The notes: generated by a model not told the origin, from the sequence alone. 64,000 bases of DNA from Altericroceibacterium spongiae (GCF_003610805.1 NZ_RAPF01000003.1:434001-498000), one strand, 5' to 3'. Shown: positions 38,274 through 47,013, counted from the stretch's first letter. Numbers and translations are program-made.

Positions 38274-38744
38274 ATGAGTGACAATCAGGGGGCGCCCGCC
38301 TACGACATTGGTAAGATCCTGAAGGCTTTGCCGCATCGCTATCCGCTGTTGCTGGTGGATCGGGTTCAAAGTCTCGAAGTGGGCGAAGAAATTCATGCTG
38401 TAAAAGCGGTGAGTTTCAACGAGCAATTCTTTCAGGGCCACTTCCCAGGGCGGCCGATCATGCCCGGAGTTTTGCAAATCGAAGCTCTCGCGCAGGCAGC
38501 TGCGATTCTCGCCATTGAAACACTGGAACTTTCGGATTCCGGTAAGCTTGTCTATTTCATGGCGATTGACGGCGCGAAATTTCGTAATCCTGTGGAGCCC
38601 GGCTGTTTGCTCGACCTTAATGTCGGCTTTGTTCAGAAGCGGGCGCGTGTGTGCAAGTTCTGGGGTAAAGCCAGCGTCGCCGGGAAGATAACGTGTGAGG
38701 TGGAATTTACTGCTATGGTTGCCGATCCGCCGGCAGAGAGTTGA
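38274..38744 (+). CDS. fabZ: 3-hydroxyacyl-ACP dehydratase
   Basis: Hot-dog-fold dehydratase of fatty-acid elongation. Conserved motifs: [13 protein letters not shown], catalytic His in [23 protein letters not shown], with the Glu in the same block. Either ATG 38274 (156 residues, GAAAG 8 bases ahead) or 38259 is possible. No lpxD before it and no lpxA after it, unlike most Gram-negatives. Confidence 0.96.
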   Translation: MSDNQGAPAYDIGKILKALPHRYPLLLVDRVQSLEVGEEIHAVKAVSFNEQFFQGHFPGRPIMPGVLQIEALAQAAAILAIETLELSDSGKLVYFMAIDGAKFRNPVEPGCLLDLNVGFVQKRARVCKFWGKASVAGKITCEVEFTAMVADPPAES

Positions 38745-38842
38745 AGACTTGCCAAATCAGCGCAGTGCAGCTAAGCGCCGCGCTTTCTTGAATTATCCGA
38801 AGCAGCCGGTCGGTACCGGCGCACAAAGACGGAGCATATGCC

Positions 38843-39073
38843 ATGAAGGCCGATACACATCCCGATTACCACATGATTACTGTCAAGATGACGGACGGTA
38901 CTGAATTTCAGACGCGCTCGACTTGGGGCAGTGAAGGCGATACGCTCACTCTTGAAATCGACCCGACAAGCCATCCGGCATGGACCGGTGGTAACCAGCG
39001 TCTTCTTCAGGAAGGTGGCCGTGTGGCACAGTTCAACAAGCGTTTCGGTGGTCTTTCGCTCAAAAAGAAATGA
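38843..39073 (+). CDS. rpmE: 50S ribosomal protein L31, cysteine-free type
   Basis: A 76-residue large-subunit protein making the central-protuberance bridge to the small subunit. It begins [20 protein letters not shown] and contains the [12 protein letters not shown] block typical of the family and [12 protein letters not shown] at the end. No zinc cysteines are present, so it is the C-minus form. An adjacent hairpin and a strong terminator frame it. Confidence 0.95.
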   Translation: MKADTHPDYHMITVKMTDGTEFQTRSTWGSEGDTLTLEIDPTSHPAWTGGNQRLLQEGGRVAQFNKRFGGLSLKKK

Positions 39074-39090
39074 GCGACACCATATCGATG

Positions 39091-39121
39091 AAAAAAGGCG
39101 GCCCGTCGGGCCGCCTTTTTT
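39091..39121 (+). terminator. Rho-independent terminator after rpmE
   Basis: A 13-14-bp stem, A5-6 GGCGGCCC with GGGCCGCC T5-6, 3-base loop. It closes the core cluster. Confidence 0.95.
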
Positions 39122-39480
39122 ATTGGTCAGACAGTATCAGTTGCAAAAGCCGCTTTGAGGCGGAGCAACATATATACTGCTATGCCGAACGGCATTTTCG
39201 CATAATTCAGAAAAAGACGGGGAGCCGGAAAAAGGAGGGAGTTACTCCTTATCTGGCTCCCCTGTTGCGACCCGAACTGCGGAACAGTCGGCCAATCCGA
39301 GGAACTCATTTGTGCATTTGAAGAGTTCTTTCGTCATAATTGAGTTATATGTCGCCAAAGTTCCGTTGTCAATGGATCAAATTGCATCATTATAAGTTTA
39401 TATGTGAAAGAAATGGATCGTATTGATATAAAGTGCAAATATATGTGCACTTTTGTGCATCAGACGTTACAAGGCGCCCT
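39122..39480 (+). other. Gene-free, AT-rich stretch upstream of the PAS-HTH gene
   Basis: About 360 bases. No gene was supported. The last 60 bases carry a palindrome (39430-39453). Otherwise I see nothing clear. Confidence 0.55.
39430..39453 (+). promoter_or_regulatory. Inverted repeat, candidate operator for the PAS-HTH regulator
   Basis: AAAGTGCA (39430-39437) and TGCACTTT (39446-39453) are perfect 8-base arms with an 8-base AT spacer; a third TGTGCA-like half site follows at once. It ends 27 bases before the ATG, where an autoregulatory operator would be expected. Confidence 0.55.
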
Positions 39481-40143
39481 ATGAGCGGAACCGATATACC
39501 TGATGAATGGCTTGTTCGATTTATCAGAGGCACTGTTGCTGCAACTTTCTCGGTTACGGCAGAGGGCTACGTTGTCGATGTGCCCGAATGGACGCGACTG
39601 ACAGGGCAAACGGCCGAACAGGCGCGCGGGGCAGGATGGATGTCGGCCCTGCATGAAAGTGATGCAGAGCGCGCCAAAGCAGCCTGGCAGACGGCGGTCA
39701 TGCACGGCACCAATTATAACACCGATTACCGGGTCCGGTGCGCCGATGGCATCTATCGCTGGTTCAACGCTCGTGCAGTGCCTATTTTGAGCACTGACGG
39801 AGAAATTTTGCGATGGGTCGGAGCGATATTGTCCATCCCCGGATCATTCCGTTTCGGACAGCAGGAGCCGATTGCCGATACATTTGACGATATCAGCCCT
39901 GCGGCATTGCGGGCCGCTCGTGCCATGTTGGGCTGGTCGGCAGAGAAATTGGCGGAGGAAGCCGATATTTCCCGCTCTACGATCAGGCGGCTGGAGAGCG
40001 ATGATTCGAATATCTCGGCACGTCGCACCAATATCGCACGCATTTTACACGCACTGTCGAATCATGGTCTGATCCTGCTGGGGCATAATGGGGTAGTGAT
40101 GGGCGTTACTGAGGACTATTCCTCTCCCCATATACGTGGCTGA
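39481..40143 (+). CDS. PAS-domain transcriptional regulator with C-terminal XRE-type helix-turn-helix
   Basis: A 220-residue regulator. Residues about 15-118 form a PAS fold (FSVTAEGYVVDVPEWTRLTG at the start; YRVRCADGIYRWFNARAVP and the GAILSI end strand are diagnostic of PAS_3). Residues about 140-200 are an XRE/Cro helix-turn-helix (ARAMLGWSAEKLAEEADISR, then TIRRLES). The sensor-first order is less common than HTH-first. The bound ligand or cofactor is unknown. ATG 39481 is preferred over an upstream in-frame start at 39433 because that would run through the palindrome. Confidence 0.85.
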   Translation: MSGTDIPDEWLVRFIRGTVAATFSVTAEGYVVDVPEWTRLTGQTAEQARGAGWMSALHESDAERAKAAWQTAVMHGTNYNTDYRVRCADGIYRWFNARAVPILSTDGEILRWVGAILSIPGSFRFGQQEPIADTFDDISPAALRAARAMLGWSAEKLAEEADISRSTIRRLESDDSNISARRTNIARILHALSNHGLILLGHNGVVMGVTEDYSSPHIRG

Positions 40144-40224
40144 TCGAAGCCAGGCTGAATGACTGGCCAAGGCAGGCTTAGCTTTCAGTGCCGGTAAAAT
40201 TCTGAAGGCCAGTATCCATATGGT

Positions 40225-40644
40225 TCAATCTGCCTCAGCGGTAAATCGCAGCCAGCCGGCCAGCCGACGCTTTCCATCATTGTCCCGCGGATGATTCTTC
40301 CCGTCAGCGACGGGGATTTCGGTAAAGTCGAAGGGTGACACGTCGTCCAGGCAGGCTGCGTTGACGCCATAGAGATCGGGATCGCTTCGCGCCTGGTGAA
40401 AGCAGTGAATACCACAATTCTGGCAGAAGTAATGCCGGGCGACGCCGCTATGGAAACTGTACATGGCGAGATCATCTTCACCTTGTACAATTTGCAGGCT
40501 GGCAACAGGTGTATAGAGGGCAACATAGCCTTTCATGGAGCAGATTGAGCAATTGCATCGGCTTCCTGTAAGCCCTTTTGGGAAGATGACGGAAAAGCGA
40601 ATGGCGCCACAATGGCACCCGCCCAGACGATCGCTTCCGTTCAT
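40225..40644 (-). CDS. GFA/CENP-V family zinc protein
   Basis: A 139-residue member of the glutathione-dependent formaldehyde-activating (GFA) family. Zinc cysteines are visible: Cys10 and Cys12 in GGCHCGAIRF, Cys30/32/35 in RCNCSIC, and Cys74/77 in FCQNCGIH. The substrate is not known for most members. It lies 3 bases downstream of the dioxygenase gene, so both are likely one transcript. Confidence 0.88.
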   Translation of the reverse strand: MNGSDRLGGCHCGAIRFSVIFPKGLTGSRCNCSICSMKGYVALYTPVASLQIVQGEDDLAMYSFHSGVARHYFCQNCGIHCFHQARSDPDLYGVNAACLDDVSPFDFTEIPVADGKNHPRDNDGKRRLAGWLRFTAEAD

Positions 40645-40647
40645 ATG

Positions 40648-41280
40648 TTACCCCCAGTGTTTCTCCCGATACCATTTTGTTATCACATATTTGAGACCCT
40701 TGCGGACTTTCATGGCGTGATGAAGTGAGGCGGGATTGAGGCTGCCATCGGCACGGTGATTGTTCCAGCAAACCAGCATGCCGCGTTGTGGCTGGAAGGT
40801 CTTTTTCAGAACCTTGAAACGGGTTCCACCTCCCGCTTCGACATTGTTGAGATAGACCATAAAGGTCCATGTGCGCTGTCCGGCCACTGAGCAGAAGCGC
40901 TGGAAATCTGCGCCGTTGGGTTCGAAATAATCGGTGTGAGCCTTAAATTCCTGCCCCACAGAATAACGCTGGCCCTGAACGGGCTCCCCATGCGCAGGGG
41001 CAATACCGTTGAGGGCATAGAGGCGCGATTCGAGAGCTTTCACGGATTCAGCTTCAGGATCGAGATCGCATGTTTCGCTGGTGCGGAAATAATTGTCACC
41101 ATTGGGGTCGGCAATGGTCGAAGGTCGGCGATTCTGATCGATCAGTTCCATCAGCGAATCACACAAGGACAGCGAAAGAAAATCGGGCTGATAAAAAAGT
41201 TCGAGCCTGGGGGAGGGGACGCGTCTTACACCCGGCCGGGCCAGGAGAATCTCTGCCGAAGTTTCACCGGGATTTGTCAT
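40648..41280 (-). CDS. Prolyl-4-hydroxylase-like 2-oxoglutarate/Fe(II) dioxygenase
   Basis: A 210-residue double-stranded beta-helix oxygenase. The iron triad is His115 and Asp117 in KAHTDYF and His187/188 in SLHHAMKV; Lys197 binds 2-oxoglutarate. GQRTWTFMVYLNNVEAGGGTRF is the P4Hc family core. Bacterial members hydroxylate proline in EF-Tu or small peptides; the target here is unknown. First gene of a two-gene minus-strand unit with the GFA gene; tRNA-His lies about 200 bases away on the other strand. Confidence 0.9.
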   Translation of the reverse strand: MTNPGETSAEILLARPGVRRVPSPRLELFYQPDFLSLSLCDSLMELIDQNRRPSTIADPNGDNYFRTSETCDLDPEAESVKALESRLYALNGIAPAHGEPVQGQRYSVGQEFKAHTDYFEPNGADFQRFCSVAGQRTWTFMVYLNNVEAGGGTRFKVLKKTFQPQRGMLVCWNNHRADGSLNPASLHHAMKVRKGLKYVITKWYREKHWG

Positions 41281-41482
41281 GAATGGCGTGATAATCGCAT
41301 GCCGGAGCGATTCAAGGGAGGTTGGGCAGGAAATAATCTTGCCGAATTACAATTCTGATGAAGTTTTTGCTTTTCAACTAGGCCTTCTTGTGCAACAGGC
41401 ACGGCCCCGCGCCAATCGGCTCTTGACCGGGCGGCGATGAAGCCTGAAAGCGCGCCTCACGGCAAGCATGTCAGGTAATTAT

Positions 41483-41560
41483 GGCGACTATAGCTCAGCT
41501 GGTTAGAGCGCCGGTTTGTGGTACCGGAGGTCACGGGTTCGAACCCCGTTAGTCGCCCCA
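41483..41560 (+). tRNA. tRNA-His (anticodon GTG)
   Basis: A complete cloverleaf: acceptor GCGACTA/TAGTCGC with the extra G-1 (41483) paired to C73, D-arm GCTC, anticodon stem CCGGT/ACCGG with loop TTGTGGT (anticodon at 41518-41520), T-arm with GGTTCGAACCCC, and encoded CCA at the 3' end. The G-1 identity base is genome-encoded. Confidence 0.97.
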
Positions 41561-41603
41561 CTTCCCTCACATCTTGTCGCAATGAATACCCTTTGTTTGG
41601 AGT

Positions 41604-42677
41604 ATGGATGAGATGACGGCTTTCTGGACTGAAGCGGATTATGATGAGCATGAACGGATTGAGTTCGTCCATGATCGCGAATCCGGATTAACAGCCATTA
41701 TCGCCGTCCATTCGACTCATCTGGGGCCGGCAGCGGGTGGCACACGCTTTTGGCATTATCCGCAGGCGGAAGCTGCCATGCATGATGCTTTGCGTCTGAG
41801 CCGCGGCATGAGTTACAAAAATGCCATGGCCGGTTTGCCGATGGGCGGTGGGAAAGCCGTGATGCTGCTGGACAGCAAGAACACCAAGACAATGGAAATG
41901 CTGCATGCCTTTGGCGACGCCATCGATGCGCTGTGCGGGGCGTATGTGACGGCTGAGGACGTAGGCGCGTCGGTACAGGATATGGTGACCATTTCCGAAC
42001 GCACCCGCCATGTTTGTGGATTACCCGCCGCTGAAGGCGATGCAGGGGGTGATCCCAGTCCTTATACTGCCATGGGCATCTTTCTGGGTATCAAAGCGGC
42101 TGTATCGCATCGTCTGGGTAAGGATGACATTGAGGGCGTTCATGTCGCTTTGCAGGGTTGCGGTAATGTGGGCAGCGGTGTTGCGCGTTTGCTGGCAAGC
42201 GAAGGGGCGCGTTTGACGGTGGCCGATATCAACGCTGAACGAGCTAAGGCACTGGCTGCTGCACTTGGTGCAGACGCCGTTTCGACCGATGATATTCTTT
42301 CTGTCGAGTGCGATGTGTTGAGTCCCAACGCATTGGGCGCGATTCTCGATGATGAAAGTATTGCCAAACTGTCCACGTCTATCGTGGCAGGCGGGGCGAA
42401 TAACCAGCTCAGAAATGGCAGGCATGGCGCAATGCTTGCCGAGCGGGACATCCTTTATGCACCCGATTATGTCATCAATGCAGGCGGGATTATCGATGTA
42501 GCGCTGGAATATCTCGCGCGTGAGCAAGGAAAACCTTGCGATATCGATGAAGTTCGTGAGCGGATCGAGCAGATTCCGGTTCGGCTCCGAGAGATATGGA
42601 ATGAAAGCGAGGAAAGCGGCCTGTCCTCTGACATAGTAGCCGATAGAATGGCGCAAAAGCTGATCGGCCGTGGCTGA
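41604..42677 (+). CDS. Glu/Leu/Phe/Val dehydrogenase (leucine dehydrogenase type)
   Basis: A 357-residue NAD-dependent amino-acid dehydrogenase. The catalytic site is GLPMGGGKAVMLLD (Lys84) with Lys72 in GMSYKNAMAG; Asp ligand in AEDVGASVQDM. The Rossmann domain GCGNVGSGVARLL and the late VINAGGIIDVALEY fit the leucine/valine branch. Acts in branched-chain amino acid catabolism by oxidative deamination. ATG 41604 or 41613 are equivalent candidates; GGAG lies just ahead. Confidence 0.93.
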   Translation: MDEMTAFWTEADYDEHERIEFVHDRESGLTAIIAVHSTHLGPAAGGTRFWHYPQAEAAMHDALRLSRGMSYKNAMAGLPMGGGKAVMLLDSKNTKTMEMLHAFGDAIDALCGAYVTAEDVGASVQDMVTISERTRHVCGLPAAEGDAGGDPSPYTAMGIFLGIKAAVSHRLGKDDIEGVHVALQGCGNVGSGVARLLASEGARLTVADINAERAKALAAALGADAVSTDDILSVECDVLSPNALGAILDDESIAKLSTSIVAGGANNQLRNGRHGAMLAERDILYAPDYVINAGGIIDVALEYLAREQGKPCDIDEVRERIEQIPVRLREIWNESEESGLSSDIVADRMAQKLIGRG

Positions 42678-42778
42678 GATTTGGCAGAAAACCGTGTAAT
42701 GGAGCCCGGCGATCCGGTTCAGCCCTTGCGGGAGGGGACAGGCCCTGCCAAAGGAGCCGCGGAGCGCGGTGTTTGATA

Positions 42779-43498
42779 ATGCACATTTTTGCCAATCCTA
42801 AACGATTTCTGGGGCTCGCTACCTGGCTGACTCCGCTACTGCTGGTGGTTGGGCTTGTCCTTACCGCCGGGGCGCTGACCTATGGCTTGTTCTTCGCGCC
42901 TGCTGACCGGCTAATGGGCGATACCGTTCGCATCCTCTATATCCATGTGCCATCGGCATGGCTGGGGATGGGGGGGTGGACCACAATCGCGATTGCCAGT
43001 CTGGTGGAACTGGTCTGGCGGCATCCGCTGGCAACGATTGCTGCCCGTGCTGCGGCGCTGCCCGGCGCGGTTTTTACGGCGATTTGTCTGATTACCGGAT
43101 CGATCTGGGGCAGACCCACATGGGGAACGTGGTGGGTCTGGGATGGTCGATTGACCTCGATGCTGATCCTGCTGTTTCTTTATTTCGGTTACATCGCACT
43201 TGCTGGTGCAGTAAATCGTGAAGGGGCTTCGAGCCGTATTCCGGCGATTTTCGGTATTGTCGGAGCGATCAATATTCCGATCATCAATCGCTCGGTGGTG
43301 TGGTGGAATTCGCTTCACCAGCCACCGAGTATCACAATGGGCAAATCGGCAATCGATCCCGCTTTTTTATGGCCGCTATTGATTGCCATGCTCGGCTTTT
43401 CCTGCATCTTCGGGGGAGTGATCCTGGCCCGGATGCGTGCCATTCTGGCGGATATTCAGACAGAAGCACGCTTGCGGCGCAAGGCTTTATCGGCCTAA
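42779..43498 (+). CDS. ccmC: Heme exporter subunit / heme-handling protein CcmC
   Basis: A 239-residue six-helix membrane protein of System I cytochrome c maturation. It binds heme in its WWD-type loop (RPTWGTWWVWDGRLTS) with flanking His in YIHVPSAW and WWNSLHQPPS. It hands heme to CcmE. ATG 42779 is chosen. ccmA and ccmB, the ABC partners, are not in this window. The order ccmC-D-E-F-G-H-I follows. Confidence 0.97.
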   Translation: MHIFANPKRFLGLATWLTPLLLVVGLVLTAGALTYGLFFAPADRLMGDTVRILYIHVPSAWLGMGGWTTIAIASLVELVWRHPLATIAARAAALPGAVFTAICLITGSIWGRPTWGTWWVWDGRLTSMLILLFLYFGYIALAGAVNREGASSRIPAIFGIVGAINIPIINRSVVWWNSLHQPPSITMGKSAIDPAFLWPLLIAMLGFSCIFGGVILARMRAILADIQTEARLRRKALSA

Positions 43499-43507
43499 GG
43501 CGGATTT

Positions 43508-43648
43508 ATGCGCGAAGCACTCGATCAATGGCACTTCGTGGTCGCGGCCTATGTAGTGGGAATTATCGGTACGCTGGCTATGGTCGGCTGGAGCTGGCTA
43601 TCCATGCGCCGCGCTGAGAAGCGCCGGGAAAAGGTGCGTCGTAAATGA
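43508..43648 (+). CDS. ccmD: Heme exporter protein CcmD
   Basis: A 46-residue single-helix protein, too short for usual calling. It reads MREALDQWHFVVAAYVVG with a helix of about 20 residues then a basic tail (MRRAEKRREKVRRK). It starts 9 bases after ccmC and ends in an ATGA overlap with ccmE. CcmD stabilises the CcmC-CcmE complex. Size, position and topology support the call. Confidence 0.92.
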   Translation: MREALDQWHFVVAAYVVGIIGTLAMVGWSWLSMRRAEKRREKVRRK

Positions 43649-44103
43649 GCGGAATGAAGCCGAAGCACCAGCGCCTGGTGTTGCTTGTGATCGCGGTGGC
43701 TGCCCTGATCGGTGCCGGATTGCTGGCGGCATGGGCGCTTCGCAATCAGGCAAGCTATTTCTATGTGCCTAGCGATATTGTGGCCGAGCCTCCTGCGCCG
43801 GATAAAGCTGTGCGCTTGGGGGGCATGGTACAGGTCGGATCGATAAAGACGGCCGATGATGGTGTGACGGTTCATTTTGTGGTCAGTGACGGGAAAGTGA
43901 CGGTTCCTGTCGTTTATGCCGGTATTGTGCCGGATCTGTTCGTTGAAGGTTCCGGCGTGGTGGCAGAAGGCAAAATGGGAACCGACGGTACTTTCGTGGC
44001 CAGTAATCTTCTTGCCAAGCATGACGAGAATTATATGCCGCGTGAACTCGACGATATGACCGATGCACAGGCCAGGGCAACCGTTTCGGAAACCTCCGAA
44101 TGA
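43645..44103 (+). CDS. ccmE: Cytochrome c maturation heme chaperone CcmE
   Basis: A 152-residue periplasmic, membrane-anchored heme chaperone. N-terminal helix about 10-32, then an OB-fold. The heme-binding motif is KHDENYMP, with the covalent His of the HxxxY type. ATGA overlaps at both ends tie it to ccmD and ccmF. Confidence 0.96.
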   Translation: MSGMKPKHQRLVLLVIAVAALIGAGLLAAWALRNQASYFYVPSDIVAEPPAPDKAVRLGGMVQVGSIKTADDGVTVHFVVSDGKVTVPVVYAGIVPDLFVEGSGVVAEGKMGTDGTFVASNLLAKHDENYMPRELDDMTDAQARATVSETSE

Positions 44104-46046
44104 TCGCTGAGTTCGGTCTCGCGGCGCTGTGGCTTGCAGCAGCACTGGCAGCACTGCAATTTCTGGCCGGGATTCTCGCTCTCGGGGAGAAGGGGGCCGG
44201 GCTCGAAGCGGTTGTGCGTCCGGTGGCGGTGGTTCAGGCTGTGCTTTGTGCGCTGGCGTTCGGCTCTTTGCTGCTGCTTTTTGCGCGAACCGATCTTTCG
44301 GTGCTCCTTGTGGCGATGAATTCGCATGCGGCCAAGCCGATGGTTTTTAAGATTGCCGGTGCATGGGGCAATCATGAAGGCTCGATGCTGCTTTGGGTGA
44401 CGGTGATGTCGCTTGCTGGTGGCCTGATTGCCTTGATTGAGAAACGCTTGCCTGAACGGACCATGCTGGCGACCCTGGCATCGCAGGCTTTCGTGGGTCT
44501 CGGCTTTTACGCTTTTCTGCTGTTTAGCTCGAATCCGTTTGAGCGTCTTTCTCCACCGGCGCAGGAAGGAATGGGGCTCAATCCTCTGTTGCAGGATATC
44601 GGTCTCGCGTTTCATCCTCCAACGCTTTATCTCGGCTATGTGGGACTGTCGGTGGCATTCAGCTTTGCTGTCGGTGCTTTGTTGACACGCAATGTGACGC
44701 CTGAATTCGCTCGTGTGATGCGTCCATGGGTACTCGGGGCTTGGATATTTCTCACGGTTGGGATTACCGCCGGAAGTTATTGGGCTTATTATGAGCTGGG
44801 CTGGGGCGGATGGTGGTTCTGGGACCCGGTAGAAAATGCTTCGCTGATGCCATGGCTGGCCGCTACCGCTTTGCTTCATTCGGCCAGTGTTCTGGCTTCG
44901 CGAGATGCTTTGCGCACATGGACCATCATGCTCGGTGTGGTGGCTTTTTCTATGTCGATGATCGGTACATTTCTGGTCCGATCGGGTATTTTGACAAGCG
45001 TTCATGCCTTTGCCGTCGACCCGGAAAGGGGCGGCTTCATTCTGGCTCTGCTGGCGCTTTATATCGGTGCTGCCCTGATACTCTTTGCGCTGCGTGCCGG
45101 GACCGTGTCGGAAGGCAAACACTTCGCTGCTGTCAGCCGTGAAGGCGCGCTTGTTATCAATAATGTTGCCCTGTCTGCTATTCTTGGAATTGTTCTGCTG
45201 GGTACGCTCTACCCGCTGCTGACCGAGGCTTTCGGGGTTCGGGTTTCGGTTGGCCCACCTTATTTCAATCCGGTGAGTGCCATCTTTGCGGCTCCTATGC
45301 TGGTTGTGCTGGCAATAGGGCCTCTGCTGCGCTGGCGGCGGGATAGGCTCGCGCGTATTCAGAAGCCCATTATTGCAGTTTTCCTTGCCGGATTGGCGGG
45401 GGCGATTGGTGTTTTTGCCATTGGCGGTGTCGAGTTACTGCCTTTTCTCGGTCTGGTGCTTTCACTTGCCATAGCGGTTGGAAGCGTCATGCCGTTAAAG
45501 GGGCGCTCATTGCGTCGGCTTCCTCTTACTGTTTGGGGAATGGTGGTGGCGCATTTCGGCATCGCGGTCGCTTTGTTCGGCATGTCCGCCGATACGGCTT
45601 TTACGCAACAGACTCTCATTGCTGCCGCCCCGGGCGATAAGGCGGTAGTCGGCCCGTGGACCGTGACGCTGAATTCCGTGGATCCGGTAGCGGGCCCCAA
45701 CTGGACAGCGCTGGAAGGCAAAATGTCAGCCTCCTATCGTGGAGGTGTTGAGCATCATATTGCTCCGCAATCGCGCACATTTTGGGCGCCGCCTCAGCAG
45801 ACCAGTGAATCTGCATTGCTGACGCGCTGGAACGGACAATTATACGCGGTTATTGGCGGTGCAACTGAAGATGGCCGCTGGCAATTGCGGTTGTGGTGGA
45901 AGCCATTTGTTACTTTTATCTGGTACGGTGGCCTTCTGGTAGCTCTTGGAGGTTTTCTGGCCCTGTTGGGGCGCATTTCAACGGACCTTAGGCGTCGTTA
46001 TGCGACCCGTCGAGTGGCTGAACGCAAGGCAGAAGGTGCGGTATGA
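44100..46046 (+). CDS. ccmF: Heme lyase subunit CcmF
   Basis: A 648-residue multi-helix protein that attaches heme to apocytochrome c. The WWD domain is WGGWWFWDPVENASLMPW, with conserved His residues near HPPTLYLGYVG and in WGNHEGSMLLW. A large periplasmic domain lies near the C-terminus (about 500-615). ATGA overlaps on both sides. Confidence 0.97.
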   Translation: MIAEFGLAALWLAAALAALQFLAGILALGEKGAGLEAVVRPVAVVQAVLCALAFGSLLLLFARTDLSVLLVAMNSHAAKPMVFKIAGAWGNHEGSMLLWVTVMSLAGGLIALIEKRLPERTMLATLASQAFVGLGFYAFLLFSSNPFERLSPPAQEGMGLNPLLQDIGLAFHPPTLYLGYVGLSVAFSFAVGALLTRNVTPEFARVMRPWVLGAWIFLTVGITAGSYWAYYELGWGGWWFWDPVENASLMPWLAATALLHSASVLASRDALRTWTIMLGVVAFSMSMIGTFLVRSGILTSVHAFAVDPERGGFILALLALYIGAALILFALRAGTVSEGKHFAAVSREGALVINNVALSAILGIVLLGTLYPLLTEAFGVRVSVGPPYFNPVSAIFAAPMLVVLAIGPLLRWRRDRLARIQKPIIAVFLAGLAGAIGVFAIGGVELLPFLGLVLSLAIAVGSVMPLKGRSLRRLPLTVWGMVVAHFGIAVALFGMSADTAFTQQTLIAAAPGDKAVVGPWTVTLNSVDPVAGPNWTALEGKMSASYRGGVEHHIAPQSRTFWAPPQQTSESALLTRWNGQLYAVIGGATEDGRWQLRLWWKPFVTFIWYGGLLVALGGFLALLGRISTDLRRRYATRRVAERKAEGAV

Positions 46047-46579
46047 GAAATCTCCGCATCGGCTTATGGGCACTTGTTGCCGTTGTGATTGGCCTGTTTG
46101 CGCTCTTTGCTATTCAGCTTTCGCGACCAAAGGATGATTCGGTGGAAAGCCGGATGATTGGCAAACCTGTTCCCGAATTCGCGCTAAAACCGATTGTGGC
46201 GGGACGGCCAGGTCTTACCAGTGCCGATTTAAAAGACGGCCAGCCCAAACTGTTGAATATCTTTGCAAGCTGGTGTGTCCCTTGCGCTGCGGAAGCGCCG
46301 CAACTGGCTGAGCTGGAAGCGCATGGTGCCGACATTGTGGGTGTGGCCATTCGGGATCGCCCCGAAGACGTGGCAAGATTTCTGGACTTTTACGGCGACC
46401 CATACAGCCGGATTGGCGGTGATGACCTGTCCGAAGTGCAGATCGATATTGGTTCTTCTGGCGTACCCGAAACCTTTATCGTCGATGGCAAAGGCACTAT
46501 TCGTTACCAGCATATCGGCGATATCCGGGAAGACGATGTTCCCCTATTGCTGCAAAAGCTGAATGAGGCGGCCAAGTGA
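46043..46579 (+). CDS. ccmG: Thiol:disulfide interchange protein CcmG/DsbE
   Basis: A 178-residue membrane-anchored thioredoxin-fold reductase of the CcmG type. Helix about 5-25, then WCVPC at the catalytic site (IFASWCVPCAAEAPQL) and the GVPETFIVDGKG cis-Pro loop (VPET). It reduces the apocytochrome cysteines. Coupled to ccmF and ccmH. Confidence 0.96.
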   Translation: MRNLRIGLWALVAVVIGLFALFAIQLSRPKDDSVESRMIGKPVPEFALKPIVAGRPGLTSADLKDGQPKLLNIFASWCVPCAAEAPQLAELEAHGADIVGVAIRDRPEDVARFLDFYGDPYSRIGGDDLSEVQIDIGSSGVPETFIVDGKGTIRYQHIGDIREDDVPLLLQKLNEAAK

Positions 46580-47013
46580 AAGCTTTGATCGCTATCGGGA
46601 TGGTCATGATGGCTTTCTGTGCATTTCCTCTGTCGGTTTTCGCGCAGGATAATATGCCTCCAGCCCCTTACGCCTATCGTCAGCTTGACGATCCGCAACA
46701 GGAGCGCAAAGCGCGTGAGTTGATGGAGACGCTACGTTGCCTGACATGCCAAAGCCAATCTATAGCTGATAGCGATGCACCGATGGCTGGCGATATGCGT
46801 CATCAGGTTCGTACGCGAATTGCCGCTGGACAGGAACCTGCTCAAATACGCCAATGGCTGATGGATCGCTACGGAGATTATATCAGTTATACGCCACGCG
46901 TGAATTCTGTCACTTGGCCACTCTTTGCTATTCCGGCCATAGTGTTACTTCTCGCCGGTCTGGCTGTCTGGCGCAGAATCGGGCGTCGTCAAAACTATAA
47001 GGGGGATGAATGA
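46576..47013 (+). CDS. ccmH: Cytochrome c-type biogenesis protein CcmH (CcmL-type)
   Basis: A 145-residue protein with a signal peptide and the redox motif LRCLTCQSQSIADSDAPMA (LRCxxC), a membrane helix at about 113-133 after TPRVNSVTWPLF. This is the short CcmL/CcmH form; the TPR part is the separate gene ccmI downstream. GTG start at 46576 overlaps the ccmG stop; its own stop overlaps ccmI. Confidence 0.94.
   Translation: MKALIAIGMVMMAFCAFPLSVFAQDNMPPAPYAYRQLDDPQQERKARELMETLRCLTCQSQSIADSDAPMAGDMRHQVRTRIAAGQEPAQIRQWLMDRYGDYISYTPRVNSVTWPLFAIPAIVLLLAGLAVWRRIGRRQNYKGDE

Noticed and set aside
42690-42778. Possible riboswitch before ccmC
   Set aside because: I compared with glycine, cobalamin and SAM aptamer cores and none fit.
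44031-45122. Long minus-strand open frame opposite ccmE/ccmF
   Set aside because: Antisense to a clear ccmF; composition is that of a shadow frame.
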